This document shows, piece by piece, positions 43,766 through 52,877 of a DNA stretch of 64,000 nucleotides. The stretch's first letter is position 1, and each line of letters starts with the position of its first letter. Source of the DNA: Ostreococcus lucimarinus CCE9901 (taxonomy: Eukaryota; Chlorophyta; Mamiellophyceae; Mamiellales; Bathycoccaceae); contig NC_009374.1 of NCBI RefSeq assembly GCF_000092065.1, forward strand, positions 1 through 64,000, written 5' to 3'. Made by a program: the position numbers and the translations under genes. The notes below the pieces were generated by a model. That model saw nothing but the letters and a program-made list of their open reading frames with translations. It had not been told where the DNA came from and ran no database searches.

Positions 43766-46700
43766 ATGTTCGCGCGCGCGAATCGCGGTCGCGAGACGGT
43801 CGACGTCGACGCGGGCGCGCCGACGTCGACGCGCGACGTCGGCGCGCGCGACGACGCGCGCGATGGCGCCGACGACGACGCTGATGACGACGACGTCGAT
43901 GACGCGTCGACGATGGGCGCGCTGAACGCGCGAACGCTGGCGACGCTCGCGCGAACGGGATCGCGACCGACGTCGCCGAGCGCGCGCGAACGACGCGCGG
44001 GAACGGCGACGGAGTCGAGGGCGAGCGAGACGCTGGAGATTCCAACGCGAGAGGTGGATTACGGACGCGGCGGCGCGGGAAGGACGGGATTGAAACCGGG
44101 AGACGTCGTGGCGCTCGTGACGCCGGAGGAGGGATACCCGTACGCGTGCGTGAGCGAAATCGACGAGGCGCGAGATGGAGAGCGACGGTATCGATACGCG
44201 ATCGATGCGGGAGGGAAGGGCGGGAACGCGGCGCTGCGGGAACGCGCGGAGACGCAGTTGGAGGTGTTGCAACATAACGGGTTCGTTGGGTTTCGAAGCG
44301 CGTTCGCGAGAGATCGATTGTTGCAAGCGACGCGACACGCGAGAAATCGGTTGGGGTTCGTGAGCGCGAATTTCGGGACGTGGGAGGAGTGGATTTTGGA
44401 CGAGGAGGAGAAGAGAAAGTTGAACGACGGCGCGTGGACGCGTTGCGAGGTGACGCTGAAGCATCGGCGGTTGGATGCGTATAGACTCAGAGTGACGATG
44501 GTGAGGGTCGGCCGCATCGTCGGTGCGGGCGTAGGAGATGGCGAGCAGGAGGAGTATAAGCTTGGCACGAGCGTGTCGCGACAGAGTACGCCGGGCGGGA
44601 CGACGCGAGCGCTCAGCGCTGTGGATCGCTTTCGATTAACGAGAGAGGGCGAAGCCGCCGAGGGTGGGCGCGGTGCTCCGTCGAGACCTCACGCCATGCA
44701 CGCCATGGGTGGCGCACTCATGAAAGAGTGGGCGGCGGCGCTCGAAAAAGAAGTCGCCGCGCGTCGCGTCATCGAGCAGGAACTCCACGACCTTCACGAG
44801 AGCGACGACAAGCTTAGGGAGTGGGCGCTCACGGAGCTCAACCGCCTACGACAGTTTGCGCAATCAGAAGTCGATTCATTAGCGGCCGAGGTTGAAGAAC
44901 GTAACAAAAAGATGGTCGATCTTAAGCAGCAGCGGCGTGCGCTGGAACTTCGAGCGAAGATGCTCGAAAGCCTCGACGAAGAGCGATTAAATTCCATCGT
45001 CGCTTCGTTTCGTGGGATGCAGCGCGGGACCCTGTTGCGACGGGCTTTCTCACACTGGCGCCGGGAGAGTGGTTCCATGGGCGTGATGCACAACAAGTCG
45101 ATTGAAAATGCGTTTGCGAGGTACCAAGCGAAAGACTACAAGAAAAATCTTTTGAAGAGGGCATTGGAAGTGTGGCGGCGCGAAGCGTCAAAGGAGAAGC
45201 GCGCTCGACGAGTGTACAGCTCCGTGCTCAATCGATATTGCCACGTCGCCTTCAGGACCTGGGCAAGCGAGATGCGCAGTAGCAAACTTCGACGTGAGAT
45301 CGCAGAGCGTATTGCACCCAGCCGCCGGATCGGTGTTCACCTGAACAACGCTCTGACGATCGGTTTCCAAATGCGCGGCGCGTTGAAGCAGCATCAGTTT
45401 CGCCGTTGCGTCGTAGCACACGCGCAAAAGATTACGGGCGTGCGCGTTGATCTCGTCGAAGCAGCTTTCGATTGCGGTGAAGAAATGGAAACTGCGGCTA
45501 CATATGCGCTCAGCGACTCGCTCAGCGATCCGCTCGGCTCAATAAACCTCGCCCGGGAAGCCGTTTTGAGACACGTGTCTGGAGACGACGTTGCCTCTGG
45601 CGCCGTTGTGCACGCGTTCGATCAAGGTATCGCCGTAGCGTCGAGAATGATTCAGGTCCGACAATCGTATATATGGATGAACGCAGACACCGTCGAAGAA
45701 GCTGCGGCTCTAACTGTGGCGTACGACCTCGGCGAAAGCTCTGACAACGCGTCAAGTCAAAATCGAGCCATGGCGCGCGGCAAGCTCATCGTCGATGTCT
45801 CGAAGCTACCACCGAGAATTTCTCGCTTAATCTTAGGTGCTTTCTACCGCGGTAATTTCGTACGCGACTACGCCGACTCGAGAATGTCGAATATCGACGA
45901 GAAAGACGCTTTCTGCGCTGGTTTAGAGGCGGGACTGTGTCAATACAAGCGACGTGAGTTTACTTCGCAGGCGAGATCGCCCGAGGAACTTCGACTGGTC
46001 GCCACTGCTTTCGATGGAGGTATCGCGTATGCGTGCTTGTCCTCGACTTCGAACTCGTACACTAAGGTGCAGATGGTTTTAGATTCGGTGGAAGATGAAA
46101 ATCAGCGAAGTGTGAGCTGGATGCGAGAAACACTCATGACGACGGTTGAAGTCGGCGCCGGCAACGTCGCTTCGACGAATACCGAGTTCCTCTTGCACAA
46201 GATTCTCTACCCTCTTCGCACTGATATGATGCGAGCAACACTTCATGCGTGGCGTAAGAAACATCGCGAAAGTAAGGAGGATGAGCTCACGGTGACTCGC
46301 TTCCAGAGGCGAGTCAATCGCCGCTTGGTCAAGGAGGCGTTATTCTCGTGGCGCAACTCGGCGTCGTTGAACAAGAAGCGATTCATGATCCTGCGACGCG
46401 TCGGTCTGAGGATTAAAAATGCATCCATGGCCAAATATTTCGATACATGGTCTGCAAACGTTGACAAACTCAGCGCTGATCGCGTAAGATTGACTCGTTT
46501 TAAGACGCGTTTGACGCATCGACTTCTCGCTGCAGCGTTTGCGGCCTGGGCTGAAGTCTCATCCAAGCGCGATGATCGCCTCGAAAAGATGGCAAACGTG
46601 TTGAACAAGCGCATGCGGCGATTTGAACTCTCTAAAGCTTTCGCGGGATGGGCCGACAAGGCTTTTACCGCGATTTCAAATCGTGAAAAGGCGAACAAGT

Positions 46701-47764
46701 TCATCGCCCGGTATCGCATGAGATTGCTCACGCGAACCCTCTACGGGTGGCACGAAAACGCTCAAAAGTCGAAGTCAAACCGAAAGAAGGTGCAAAAAGT
46801 GATATCGCGCTCGCAAAATCGTCTCGCGGCATCGGCATTTTACAAATGGAGAGAGTTAGTCACTTCCAAGTCGCGTCAATTACTGCTGCTACGACGTTTC
46901 GTCGATCGAATGCGCAACGGCGTAAAGGCGTCGGCGTTTGACAAGTGGTTCGAAGTGACGCAAAACGAAAAGCGTAAACGTGCCGTCATCACAAAAGTTT
47001 TCTCGCGTATCAAGAACGAGCAGATGGCGCACGCGTTCGGGCGCTGGCGCGAGTTCGCCGCGGAGTCGTACGACGCCAAGGTGAACCTACGCAAAATCGT
47101 CAGCCGCATGCTGCGCTTGCGTCTTTCACAAAGTTTCACGCTATGGAACGAAAATGTGGTTGAATTGCGACGCCAGCGCGCCGTTCTTGCTCGATTCGTC
47201 GGTCGCATGCGCAATCGATGCGTCACGGCCTGCTTTTACGCCTGGGTCGAGGCTCTCGAAGAGCGAAAACGCGCTTCGAAACAAGACGCGTACAGAGACA
47301 GACTCGTGGCAAACGTCCTGTGGCGCACGAACCGCTCGACGCTTCGGGCGGCGATGCACCAGTGGCGAATGGTGGTTGAGGAACGCGAGACGCATCGCGA
47401 GCTGATCCGACGCAATTTGCGTTCCAAACGCGTGGCACTGAACTTCTTCATGACTTGGTATTGGGACGCCTTTGATGGCGATATTCAATCCACCGTCGCG
47501 GACATGTTTGGTCAAACTCGTTCGTATATGAACGAAGCGTTCGATGATTTCGATGAAGGTTCCGCACAGGCCGCGCTCAACTTTGTGGGTTATTACGACG
47601 ACGACAAAGATATCGTGATCGACTCTCCGCCGCCGCCAACCTGGGAAGGCGACGCGGCTGGTATCCACGACGACGACGACGACGACGATGACGACGACAG
47701 ACTCTTCCACACGCCCGGGAAAGTCGGCCGTCGAGCCGACGATCAGGACGACTTTACGTATTAG
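43766..47764 (+). CDS. Sfi1-like centrin-binding repeat protein with N-terminal beta-trefoil-like module
   Basis: 1332 residues from ATG 43766. Residues about 95-260 include N-G-F-V-G-F-R-S-A...L-G-F-V-S-A-N-F-G-T-W-E-E-W, like a fascin-type beta-trefoil. A coiled coil follows near 325-400. Sfi1-type repeats (hydrophobic, then A-F-x-x-W-R, about 33-residue period) start at about 420 and return from about 810 to 1240: R-A-F-S-H-W-R, L-H-A-W-R-K, L-F-S-W-R-N, A-A-F-A-A-W-A-E, A-F-G-R-W-R-E, A-M-H-Q-W-R. Between them, about residues 510-800, is a helical region with six A-F/Y-x-x-G motifs. Sfi1 repeats bind centrin in contractile fibres at spindle poles and basal bodies. The tail is acidic with an Asp run (47667-47697). 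TGTAA at 47793-47797 follows the stop. Confidence 0.82.
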   Translation: MFARANRGRETVDVDAGAPTSTRDVGARDDARDGADDDADDDDVDDASTMGALNARTLATLARTGSRPTSPSARERRAGTATESRASETLEIPTREVDYGRGGAGRTGLKPGDVVALVTPEEGYPYACVSEIDEARDGERRYRYAIDAGGKGGNAALRERAETQLEVLQHNGFVGFRSAFARDRLLQATRHARNRLGFVSANFGTWEEWILDEEEKRKLNDGAWTRCEVTLKHRRLDAYRLRVTMVRVGRIVGAGVGDGEQEEYKLGTSVSRQSTPGGTTRALSAVDRFRLTREGEAAEGGRGAPSRPHAMHAMGGALMKEWAAALEKEVAARRVIEQELHDLHESDDKLREWALTELNRLRQFAQSEVDSLAAEVEERNKKMVDLKQQRRALELRAKMLESLDEERLNSIVASFRGMQRGTLLRRAFSHWRRESGSMGVMHNKSIENAFARYQAKDYKKNLLKRALEVWRREASKEKRARRVYSSVLNRYCHVAFRTWASEMRSSKLRREIAERIAPSRRIGVHLNNALTIGFQMRGALKQHQFRRCVVAHAQKITGVRVDLVEAAFDCGEEMETAATYALSDSLSDPLGSINLAREAVLRHVSGDDVASGAVVHAFDQGIAVASRMIQVRQSYIWMNADTVEEAAALTVAYDLGESSDNASSQNRAMARGKLIVDVSKLPPRISRLILGAFYRGNFVRDYADSRMSNIDEKDAFCAGLEAGLCQYKRREFTSQARSPEELRLVATAFDGGIAYACLSSTSNSYTKVQMVLDSVEDENQRSVSWMRETLMTTVEVGAGNVASTNTEFLLHKILYPLRTDMMRATLHAWRKKHRESKEDELTVTRFQRRVNRRLVKEALFSWRNSASLNKKRFMILRRVGLRIKNASMAKYFDTWSANVDKLSADRVRLTRFKTRLTHRLLAAAFAAWAEVSSKRDDRLEKMANVLNKRMRRFELSKAFAGWADKAFTAISNREKANKFIARYRMRLLTRTLYGWHENAQKSKSNRKKVQKVISRSQNRLAASAFYKWRELVTSKSRQLLLLRRFVDRMRNGVKASAFDKWFEVTQNEKRKRAVITKVFSRIKNEQMAHAFGRWREFAAESYDAKVNLRKIVSRMLRLRLSQSFTLWNENVVELRRQRAVLARFVGRMRNRCVTACFYAWVEALEERKRASKQDAYRDRLVANVLWRTNRSTLRAAMHQWRMVVEERETHRELIRRNLRSKRVALNFFMTWYWDAFDGDIQSTVADMFGQTRSYMNEAFDDFDEGSAQAALNFVGYYDDDKDIVIDSPPPPTWEGDAAGIHDDDDDDDDDDRLFHTPGKVGRRADDQDDFTY

Positions 47765-47875
47765 CGCTGCGCGACATCACACCTCGCACGATTGTAATCG
47801 TCTAAAAAAGTAACTCGCGACGTCGCCTCGTCGAGCGAGGCGCGTGACCTCCTCCCCGACCGATCCCTTAACGAT

Positions 47876-47881
47876 AAAAAA
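47876..47881 (-). terminator. Pol III terminator of tRNA-Val
   Basis: Six consecutive T on the minus strand, starting 4 bases after the tRNA 3' end: the standard RNA polymerase III stop signal. Confidence 0.75.
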
Positions 47882-47884
47882 TAA

Positions 47885-48013
47885 TAATCCAAGAGGGTTT
47901 TGATCCCCCGACCTTCTCCGCGTTCGCGGTGACGCGCCACACTCGAGCGCGCGCGCCGGAGTCTGGGCGTTCGCCGATGTAAAGGAGACGCGCTTCCACT
48001 GCGCCATCGGATC
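47885..48013 (-). tRNA. tRNA-Val (anticodon UAC) with 57-nt intron
   Basis: Cloverleaf built by hand. Acceptor GATCCGA pairs with TTGGATT (two G-U), D stem GCGC/GCGC, anticodon stem TCTCC/GGAGA, loop TTTACAC with anticodon TAC, variable AGGTC, T stem GGGGG/CCCTC (one G-U), discriminator A. The 5' half is 48013-47978, the intron 47977-47921 lies between positions 37 and 38 as in nuclear tRNAs, and the 3' half is 47920-47885; the mature length is 72 nt before CCA. The anticodon loop matches plant tRNA-Val(UAC). The T loop reads ATCAAAA, with A instead of T at position 54, so the B box is imperfect. A T6 terminator follows. Confidence 0.85.
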
Positions 48014-48091
48014 GAGATAGCGCTTTATGTCGTATTATACGACATCATACCAACTAAATGATAAAATTTCAAATTTATCGCCCTCGCGTCG

Positions 48092-49045
48092 ATGATTCGT
48101 CCAAAGTTACGGGTTTTCGTTTCGAGCGCGGCCGGCGACGACCGACGCGCGTCGACGCGATTCGACGGCGCCGCGATGTCCGCGTGGACGTCCCCGCTCG
48201 AGCTCGGGGACGACGGGCACGATTTCGCGCGCACGCGCATCGACGAACGGCTCGAGCGCGCGCTCGCGGGACGTCGCGGGACGTACGCGCGGAAATCTCT
48301 CGCGCGCGCCTTCGTCGCGGACGCGCGCGAGGGCGCTCCGCGCGCGGCGCCGCGCGTCGTCGTCGTCGCCGTGGACAGCGAAGCGGGACGAGAGATCGCG
48401 CGCGCCGTCGTCCGAGGGACGCGAGGAAAGAAGTACGGCGCGGTGCTGAGCGCGGATGCGGATTGCGGCGAGGCGGCGCTCGGCGCGGAGGACGGCGACG
48501 ACGCGTGGACGACGCTGTACGAAAGCGGCGAGGGCGCGCCTCGAGTGGTGATAGCGGAGACGCTGAAGGACATATCGCCGACCGGCGCGCGGGCGTGGGC
48601 GCGAGAGACGCTGCGGGCGTGTGGGTGCGAGGAGGGGGGGGAGACGAAGGTGCTCGCGTTGACGTCGTGTTCGGAACACGAGACGAGCGAGGCGGAGATG
48701 TCGCTCGGGGCGATCGATCGCGTGGTGGCGTACGCGTTGGATACAACTAGAGTTCGCATGGATCGCGATGGGGCGTGGCCGGCGTCGCCGCGACCGTTAC
48801 CGGTGGGACTGTTGCTGCGATCGAACGGCGCGGCGGCCATCGCGAGCGCGTGCGAGGCGCTCGGCGTCGCCGCGCGCGTGATTGCGATTCCAGAGAGCGA
48901 ACCCGTGCGCGTGATCCACGGCGGCGCGGACGTGGGCGCGTCACGAGAGGCGGCGGCGCACGCGAGCGCACTCGTTGGGTGCGCGGTGGAGTGCGAGTTC
49001 AAGCCGCGAATGGCGCCGACTCGCGCGGAAAACTTGTACGCGTAG
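48092..49045 (+). CDS. Probable proteasome assembly chaperone 1 (PSMG1-like)
   Basis: 317 residues from ATG 48092. Helper that, with PAC2, orders alpha subunits during 20S assembly. The order of motifs follows PSMG1: a strand R-V-V-V-V-A-V-D-S-E-A-G-R-E-I-A, then R-A-W-A-R-E-T-L-R-A-C-G, V-L-A-L-T-S-C-S-E-H-E-T-S-E, P-L-P-V-G-L-L-L-R-S-N-G-A-A-A, A-R-V-I-A-I-P, and the C-terminal T-R-A-E-N-L-Y-A, comparable to the N-I-Y-x ending used to contact the alpha ring. The N-terminus is otherwise unremarkable and no organelle signal stands out. The family call rests on pattern recall and is moderate. Confidence 0.6.
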   Translation: MIRPKLRVFVSSAAGDDRRASTRFDGAAMSAWTSPLELGDDGHDFARTRIDERLERALAGRRGTYARKSLARAFVADAREGAPRAAPRVVVVAVDSEAGREIARAVVRGTRGKKYGAVLSADADCGEAALGAEDGDDAWTTLYESGEGAPRVVIAETLKDISPTGARAWARETLRACGCEEGGETKVLALTSCSEHETSEAEMSLGAIDRVVAYALDTTRVRMDRDGAWPASPRPLPVGLLLRSNGAAAIASACEALGVAARVIAIPESEPVRVIHGGADVGASREAAAHASALVGCAVECEFKPRMAPTRAENLYA

Positions 49046-49148
49046 TACGTACGTAGGACTTCAAATATTTGTTACAAAACTGGACTTAGATGATACATAG
49101 TCGGCGCAAGCGTCCGCTGGTGTATTCAATTATTTGAGTGGTATTCTG

Positions 49149-50816
49149 CTATTTGACGTAGCCGTCGACCTCGGAGACCGGCAGCGCCGGAGAGTTCGGG
49201 CAGTGTTTCTTTACGATGCGAAGTAAATCGATGAGCACCAGTTCGCGTTTCTTTTTCCAAATCTTTTTGCCATAATGCGCGTCACCGTACATGAACAGCT
49301 CGATTTGAACTGAAAGATGGTCGACATCGATCTTCTTGAGCACGCAAAGCGGTGGCTTGTACGACGCGTGCACGTCGGGATGGTTCGTCAAGAAGGTCGT
49401 GATTTCCTCCGTCAGCGCCGGGATGCCTTCGTAATCAGGAATCGCTATGCGAAGCTGCGGTCCGACGAACTCGTTCGGTTCTCGAGAGGTATTGATGACG
49501 TTGGCGCCGAGAAAATAACCGTTCGGTATGGTGGTGACTTTGCCATCCTTGGGGATGAGTCTGGTTTGATACCAACCGATCTCGTCCACTTTATAATTGC
49601 TGACGTCTTTTTCCTTTGAATCTCGATACTTGCCGCCGCCGCCGGTGAGATAAATCTTTTCGCCAACCTTGAACGGGCGCATCACGGCGAGCACCAAGCC
49701 TCCGATGAGGTTACTTATGAAATCTTTCGCCGCCAAACCGAAAGCCAAACCTCCGAGGCCACCGAAAGAGAAGAGAACTTGGGCTGGAATGCCGAACGCG
49801 GCGAGCGTGAGCATGAGCGTGGCGACGACGACGAACGCGCTCGTGAGACGCGTGATGACGAGTTGTAGCGATGCGTCGTATCGTATCGACGGGAAAAATC
49901 TACCGAGTAATCTCGGTCCGTAGTTTTGAATCACCATCACGACCAAAATTCCCGTCGCGAACGTGTACGATCCTTTATCGAAGCCGAGCTTTATGTTATC
50001 CGGAATGTCCCATTCCGTGGATAACTGATCGATCATATCGCAACCGACGTCGAAGGCGTAGCTCAACACGAAGAGCGCTTGAATGAGCTGCATCGGTTGC
50101 CTGAACCAGTCCAGAAACGACCCTCGAAACGTTTTCGGCGTTCGAGAAGGGTTGAGCGCGTTCTTCGCGCGCTCCGCCGCCTCGAACAATTTTTCGCGTC
50201 CTCGACGGATGCACCAGTTCCACGCCACTAGCACCCACACGTCTTCGATGTGCCAATCCTCTTGCGTCTTCGCCTCGACGCGTCCCATGAAATCGCCCAC
50301 CGTCTGCAGGCTCGTCCGCATGGCGTCCGTCGTCGTCTTCCGCACCCTTCCGCGCAGCGCGTCAAACTCATCCAGCGCCCTCATCGCGCCCGCGCGCTTC
50401 CCCACCACCGTCGACGTCTTCACCCGATCCCCGGTTCCCGCGTTCGCCGCTCGCGGCGTCGCGAGCGCGCCCGTCGACGCCGCGAGCGCGAGCGCCGCCA
50501 ACAGCGCCGCGCGCCCCCCCCCCGGCGCCCTCCTCGCGCCGTCCGCGCGCGTCGTCGCGCCGTCCCATCGCGTCGCCGTTTCCTCGCGCTTCTCCCCCGT
50601 CGCCCTCGTCGCGCCGTCGTCCCGCGCCGCGCGCGCGCCGTCCATCGCGCCGCCGCCGCGTCGATTCCCAATCGTCGCGCGTCCCGTCGCGTCGTGCGTC
50701 GCGCGTCGTCGCGTCGCCGTCCATCGCGTCGCGAAACTCGCGCGCGCGCGTCGCGAAACGCGCGCGCGTCCCGTCGCCGCCGTCGTCGCCGTCGTCGCCG
50801 CCGTCGCGCGTCGCAT
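49149..50816 (-). CDS. MscS-like mechanosensitive ion channel (MSL type)
   Basis: 555 residues from ATG 50816. Small-conductance tension-gated channel, in plants found in plastid or mitochondrial inner envelopes. The N-terminal 130 residues are Arg/Ala/Thr-rich with a hydrophobic L-A-A-L-A-L-A-A-S-T-G-A-L-A stretch, consistent with plastid targeting. Membrane segments occur near residues 240-260 and 290-365. The pore-lining helix F-S-F-G-G-L-G-G-L-A-F-G-L-A-A-K-D is clear, followed by the beta domain F-K-V-G-E-K-I-Y-L and T-I-P-N-G-Y-F-L-G-A-N-V-I-N. The reading frame stays open through three upstream 33-residue repeat units to 51092, each with in-frame ATGs, so the true N-terminus is uncertain. 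Confidence 0.9.
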   Translation of the reverse strand: MRRATAATTATTAATGRARVSRRARASFATRWTATRRRATHDATGRATIGNRRGGGAMDGARAARDDGATRATGEKREETATRWDGATTRADGARRAPGGGRAALLAALALAASTGALATPRAANAGTGDRVKTSTVVGKRAGAMRALDEFDALRGRVRKTTTDAMRTSLQTVGDFMGRVEAKTQEDWHIEDVWVLVAWNWCIRRGREKLFEAAERAKNALNPSRTPKTFRGSFLDWFRQPMQLIQALFVLSYAFDVGCDMIDQLSTEWDIPDNIKLGFDKGSYTFATGILVVMVIQNYGPRLLGRFFPSIRYDASLQLVITRLTSAFVVVATLMLTLAAFGIPAQVLFSFGGLGGLAFGLAAKDFISNLIGGLVLAVMRPFKVGEKIYLTGGGGKYRDSKEKDVSNYKVDEIGWYQTRLIPKDGKVTTIPNGYFLGANVINTSREPNEFVGPQLRIAIPDYEGIPALTEEITTFLTNHPDVHASYKPPLCVLKKIDVDHLSVQIELFMYGDAHYGKKIWKKKRELVLIDLLRIVKKHCPNSPALPVSEVDGYVK

Positions 50817-50851
50817 CGTCGTCGGCGTGTGCGGCGAATCGTCGGCACGAC

Positions 50852-51152
50852 CGACCGACCGGTCTATACGTATGGCACGCAGTGACGTATACATTATACC
50901 ACGCGCGCGCGTCTCTTTCATACCGTTCGAAACGCGTGGTGTATACACGGCGACCGACCGGTCTATACGTACGGCACGCAGTGACGTATACATTATACCA
51001 CGCGCGCGCGTCTCTTTCATACCGTTCGAAACGCGTGGTGTATACACGGCGACCGACCGGTCTATACGTACGGCACGCAGTGACGTATACATTATACCAC
51101 GCGCGCGCGCGCATCGCTTTCATACCGTTCGAAACGCGCTCTGTACGCGCGG
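50852..51152. repeat. 99-bp tandem repeat, about three copies
   Basis: Copies start near 50852, 50951 and 51050. The first two differ by about one base; the third has extra CG dinucleotides and a diverged end. Each unit contains TGACGTATACATTATACC, the 6-bp palindrome TTCGAA and GTGTATACAC. It occupies the divergent region between the channel gene and the coiled-coil gene. The period is a multiple of three, so frames remain open through it on both strands. Confidence 0.92.
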
Positions 51153-51398
51153 CGACGCGCGACACCACCGACCGCGCGTCGGCACATCGTCGCGCGCGCG
51201 TCGGCACATCGTCGCGCCTCGCGTCCGCGCCCTCGACGCGTCGCGGCGCGCGCGCTTCCCGCGAACGACGCGGAGATTCGCGTCCCGACGCGCGTTCCCA
51301 TCCCGGACGCGAACGACCCGCGCGACGATCGCGTCCGCGACTCGATTTGATTTCGACAACGATTTGATTCCGATTCGAATCGCGAATCGTCGCGCGCG

Positions 51399-52745
51399 AT
51401 GCCGACGGCGCGCGCGACGCGCGACGAGGACGCGTCGCTCGTGACGCTCGCCGCGCGCGCGACGGCGGGATCGGCGCGGTCGCGGTACGACGCGGCGCGA
51501 GCGACGCTCGGGATGATGACGGGGGAGTGGGACGCGAGGACGCGCGCGGGGGGGAAGAAGACGACGACGGCGCGAGAGCGAAGACGCGCGACGACGCGCG
51601 GGAACGCGGCGCGACGGGAGGGCGGGAAAGGGAACGCGAACGGTGACACGGGGTTGGGGCCGAATCCGTACGAGACGCTGCGGAAGAAATCGAGCGCGGT
51701 GTTGTTCGAGAACGAAGTCGCGTCGAGCGCGCGCGAGGTGGCGACGGCGCGGCGACGCGCGGCGGAGGAGTTGCGCGCGAGCGGATCGAAGAGAGACGCG
51801 ACGAAGGAGGAGAGGGAGGCGTTGATGCGGGCGGAAGAGTCGTTGGTGAAGGCAGAGAGGGCCGCGCGCGAGGTTGAGCGCGCGGCGAAGGCGGAGGCGG
51901 CGCGCGCGGCGAAGGAAGCGGCGGCGGCTGAGAAAGCCGCCGCGGCGGCATCGCGTTCGAGCGCCGCGCCGTCTTCGTCGTCTTCGTCGTCGAAACGATC
52001 CGCGGTTCGAGCGTCGAGCGACGGAAGAGCCACGGATAACGCGATGGGCGTCGTCGTCGAGGTTGGCAAGTTTGTCCTCCCAGCCGTCGTCGCGTGGTTC
52101 GCGCGTCAGCCGACGGTGAGGAAGCTTCGCACGGATTTGAACGCGATGACGACGGCGAAAATTCGCGCGGCGTTGGAAGCGACGAAGCTGCGCGCGCAAC
52201 TCGTCGAACTACGCGAGAAACTCGCCCTGGCCGAGGCTGAATCCGCCGACGTGCAGGCGGCGTCGGAAAAATTGATGACGCGCCGAAACTCCGTCAAGGA
52301 GGTGAAGTGCAAACAAATGGCGGTCGATCACGTGAACTTGGTCAAGAAGGTTCGAGCCGAAGCCGCGAAGGACGTTTCGGACGCCAAGGCCCTGGAAATA
52401 GGCGCGAGATGGCGCGAAGAAGCGTGTAGACGCATGAAGAATCGCGCCGTAGCCGAGGCGGAGACGCTGCGAGCGCAAATCGCCGCGTTGGAAAAGAAGG
52501 TAGACGACTTGGAGCACAAGCGGCACGCGGAGAACGTCGAGGCGGTAAAGAACACCGTGGTCGGGGGATTCGATAAAATCAAGTCGCTCGCGAAACACGC
52601 GTCGATGAAGATCGGCAAGAAGAAAAATGTGACGGAAGCCATCGAACACTTGGCGCCCCTCGCGGTCGAGGCGTCCTCGGGCGACGCGCGAGCGAACCGA
52701 CGGAAAGCGAAGGGAAAGAGCAAGAGCAAGAGCAAGAGCAAGTAG
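51399..52745 (+). CDS. Coiled-coil protein with one membrane segment
   Basis: 448 residues from ATG 51399. Family not recognised. The N-terminus is Ala/Arg/Thr-rich and could target an organelle. Residues about 20-40 and 95-185 are helical, Ala/Glu/Lys-rich coiled coil, followed by a Ser run. A single hydrophobic segment V-V-V-E-V-G-K-F-V-L-P-A-V-V-A-W-F-A (about 225-242) could span a membrane. A second coiled coil follows (residues about 255-400), and the tail ends in a Lys-Ser dipeptide run coded by AGCAAG repeats. TGTAA lies at 52765-52769. Confidence 0.7.
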   Translation: MPTARATRDEDASLVTLAARATAGSARSRYDAARATLGMMTGEWDARTRAGGKKTTTARERRRATTRGNAARREGGKGNANGDTGLGPNPYETLRKKSSAVLFENEVASSAREVATARRRAAEELRASGSKRDATKEEREALMRAEESLVKAERAAREVERAAKAEAARAAKEAAAAEKAAAAASRSSAAPSSSSSSSKRSAVRASSDGRATDNAMGVVVEVGKFVLPAVVAWFARQPTVRKLRTDLNAMTTAKIRAALEATKLRAQLVELREKLALAEAESADVQAASEKLMTRRNSVKEVKCKQMAVDHVNLVKKVRAEAAKDVSDAKALEIGARWREEACRRMKNRAVAEAETLRAQIAALEKKVDDLEHKRHAENVEAVKNTVVGGFDKIKSLAKHASMKIGKKKNVTEAIEHLAPLAVEASSGDARANRRKAKGKSKSKSKSK

Positions 52746-52877
52746 CGCCGCGTATTTGTTTGTTTGTAATCATCGTCATATGTTATTGGGAAAGTGATTT
52801 GTTTACAGTTGACTTGAGGGGGCGCGCGCTAAAAGTTGGTGGAACATCGTCTGGTGGAATCGTCTGGTGAAGCGAAG

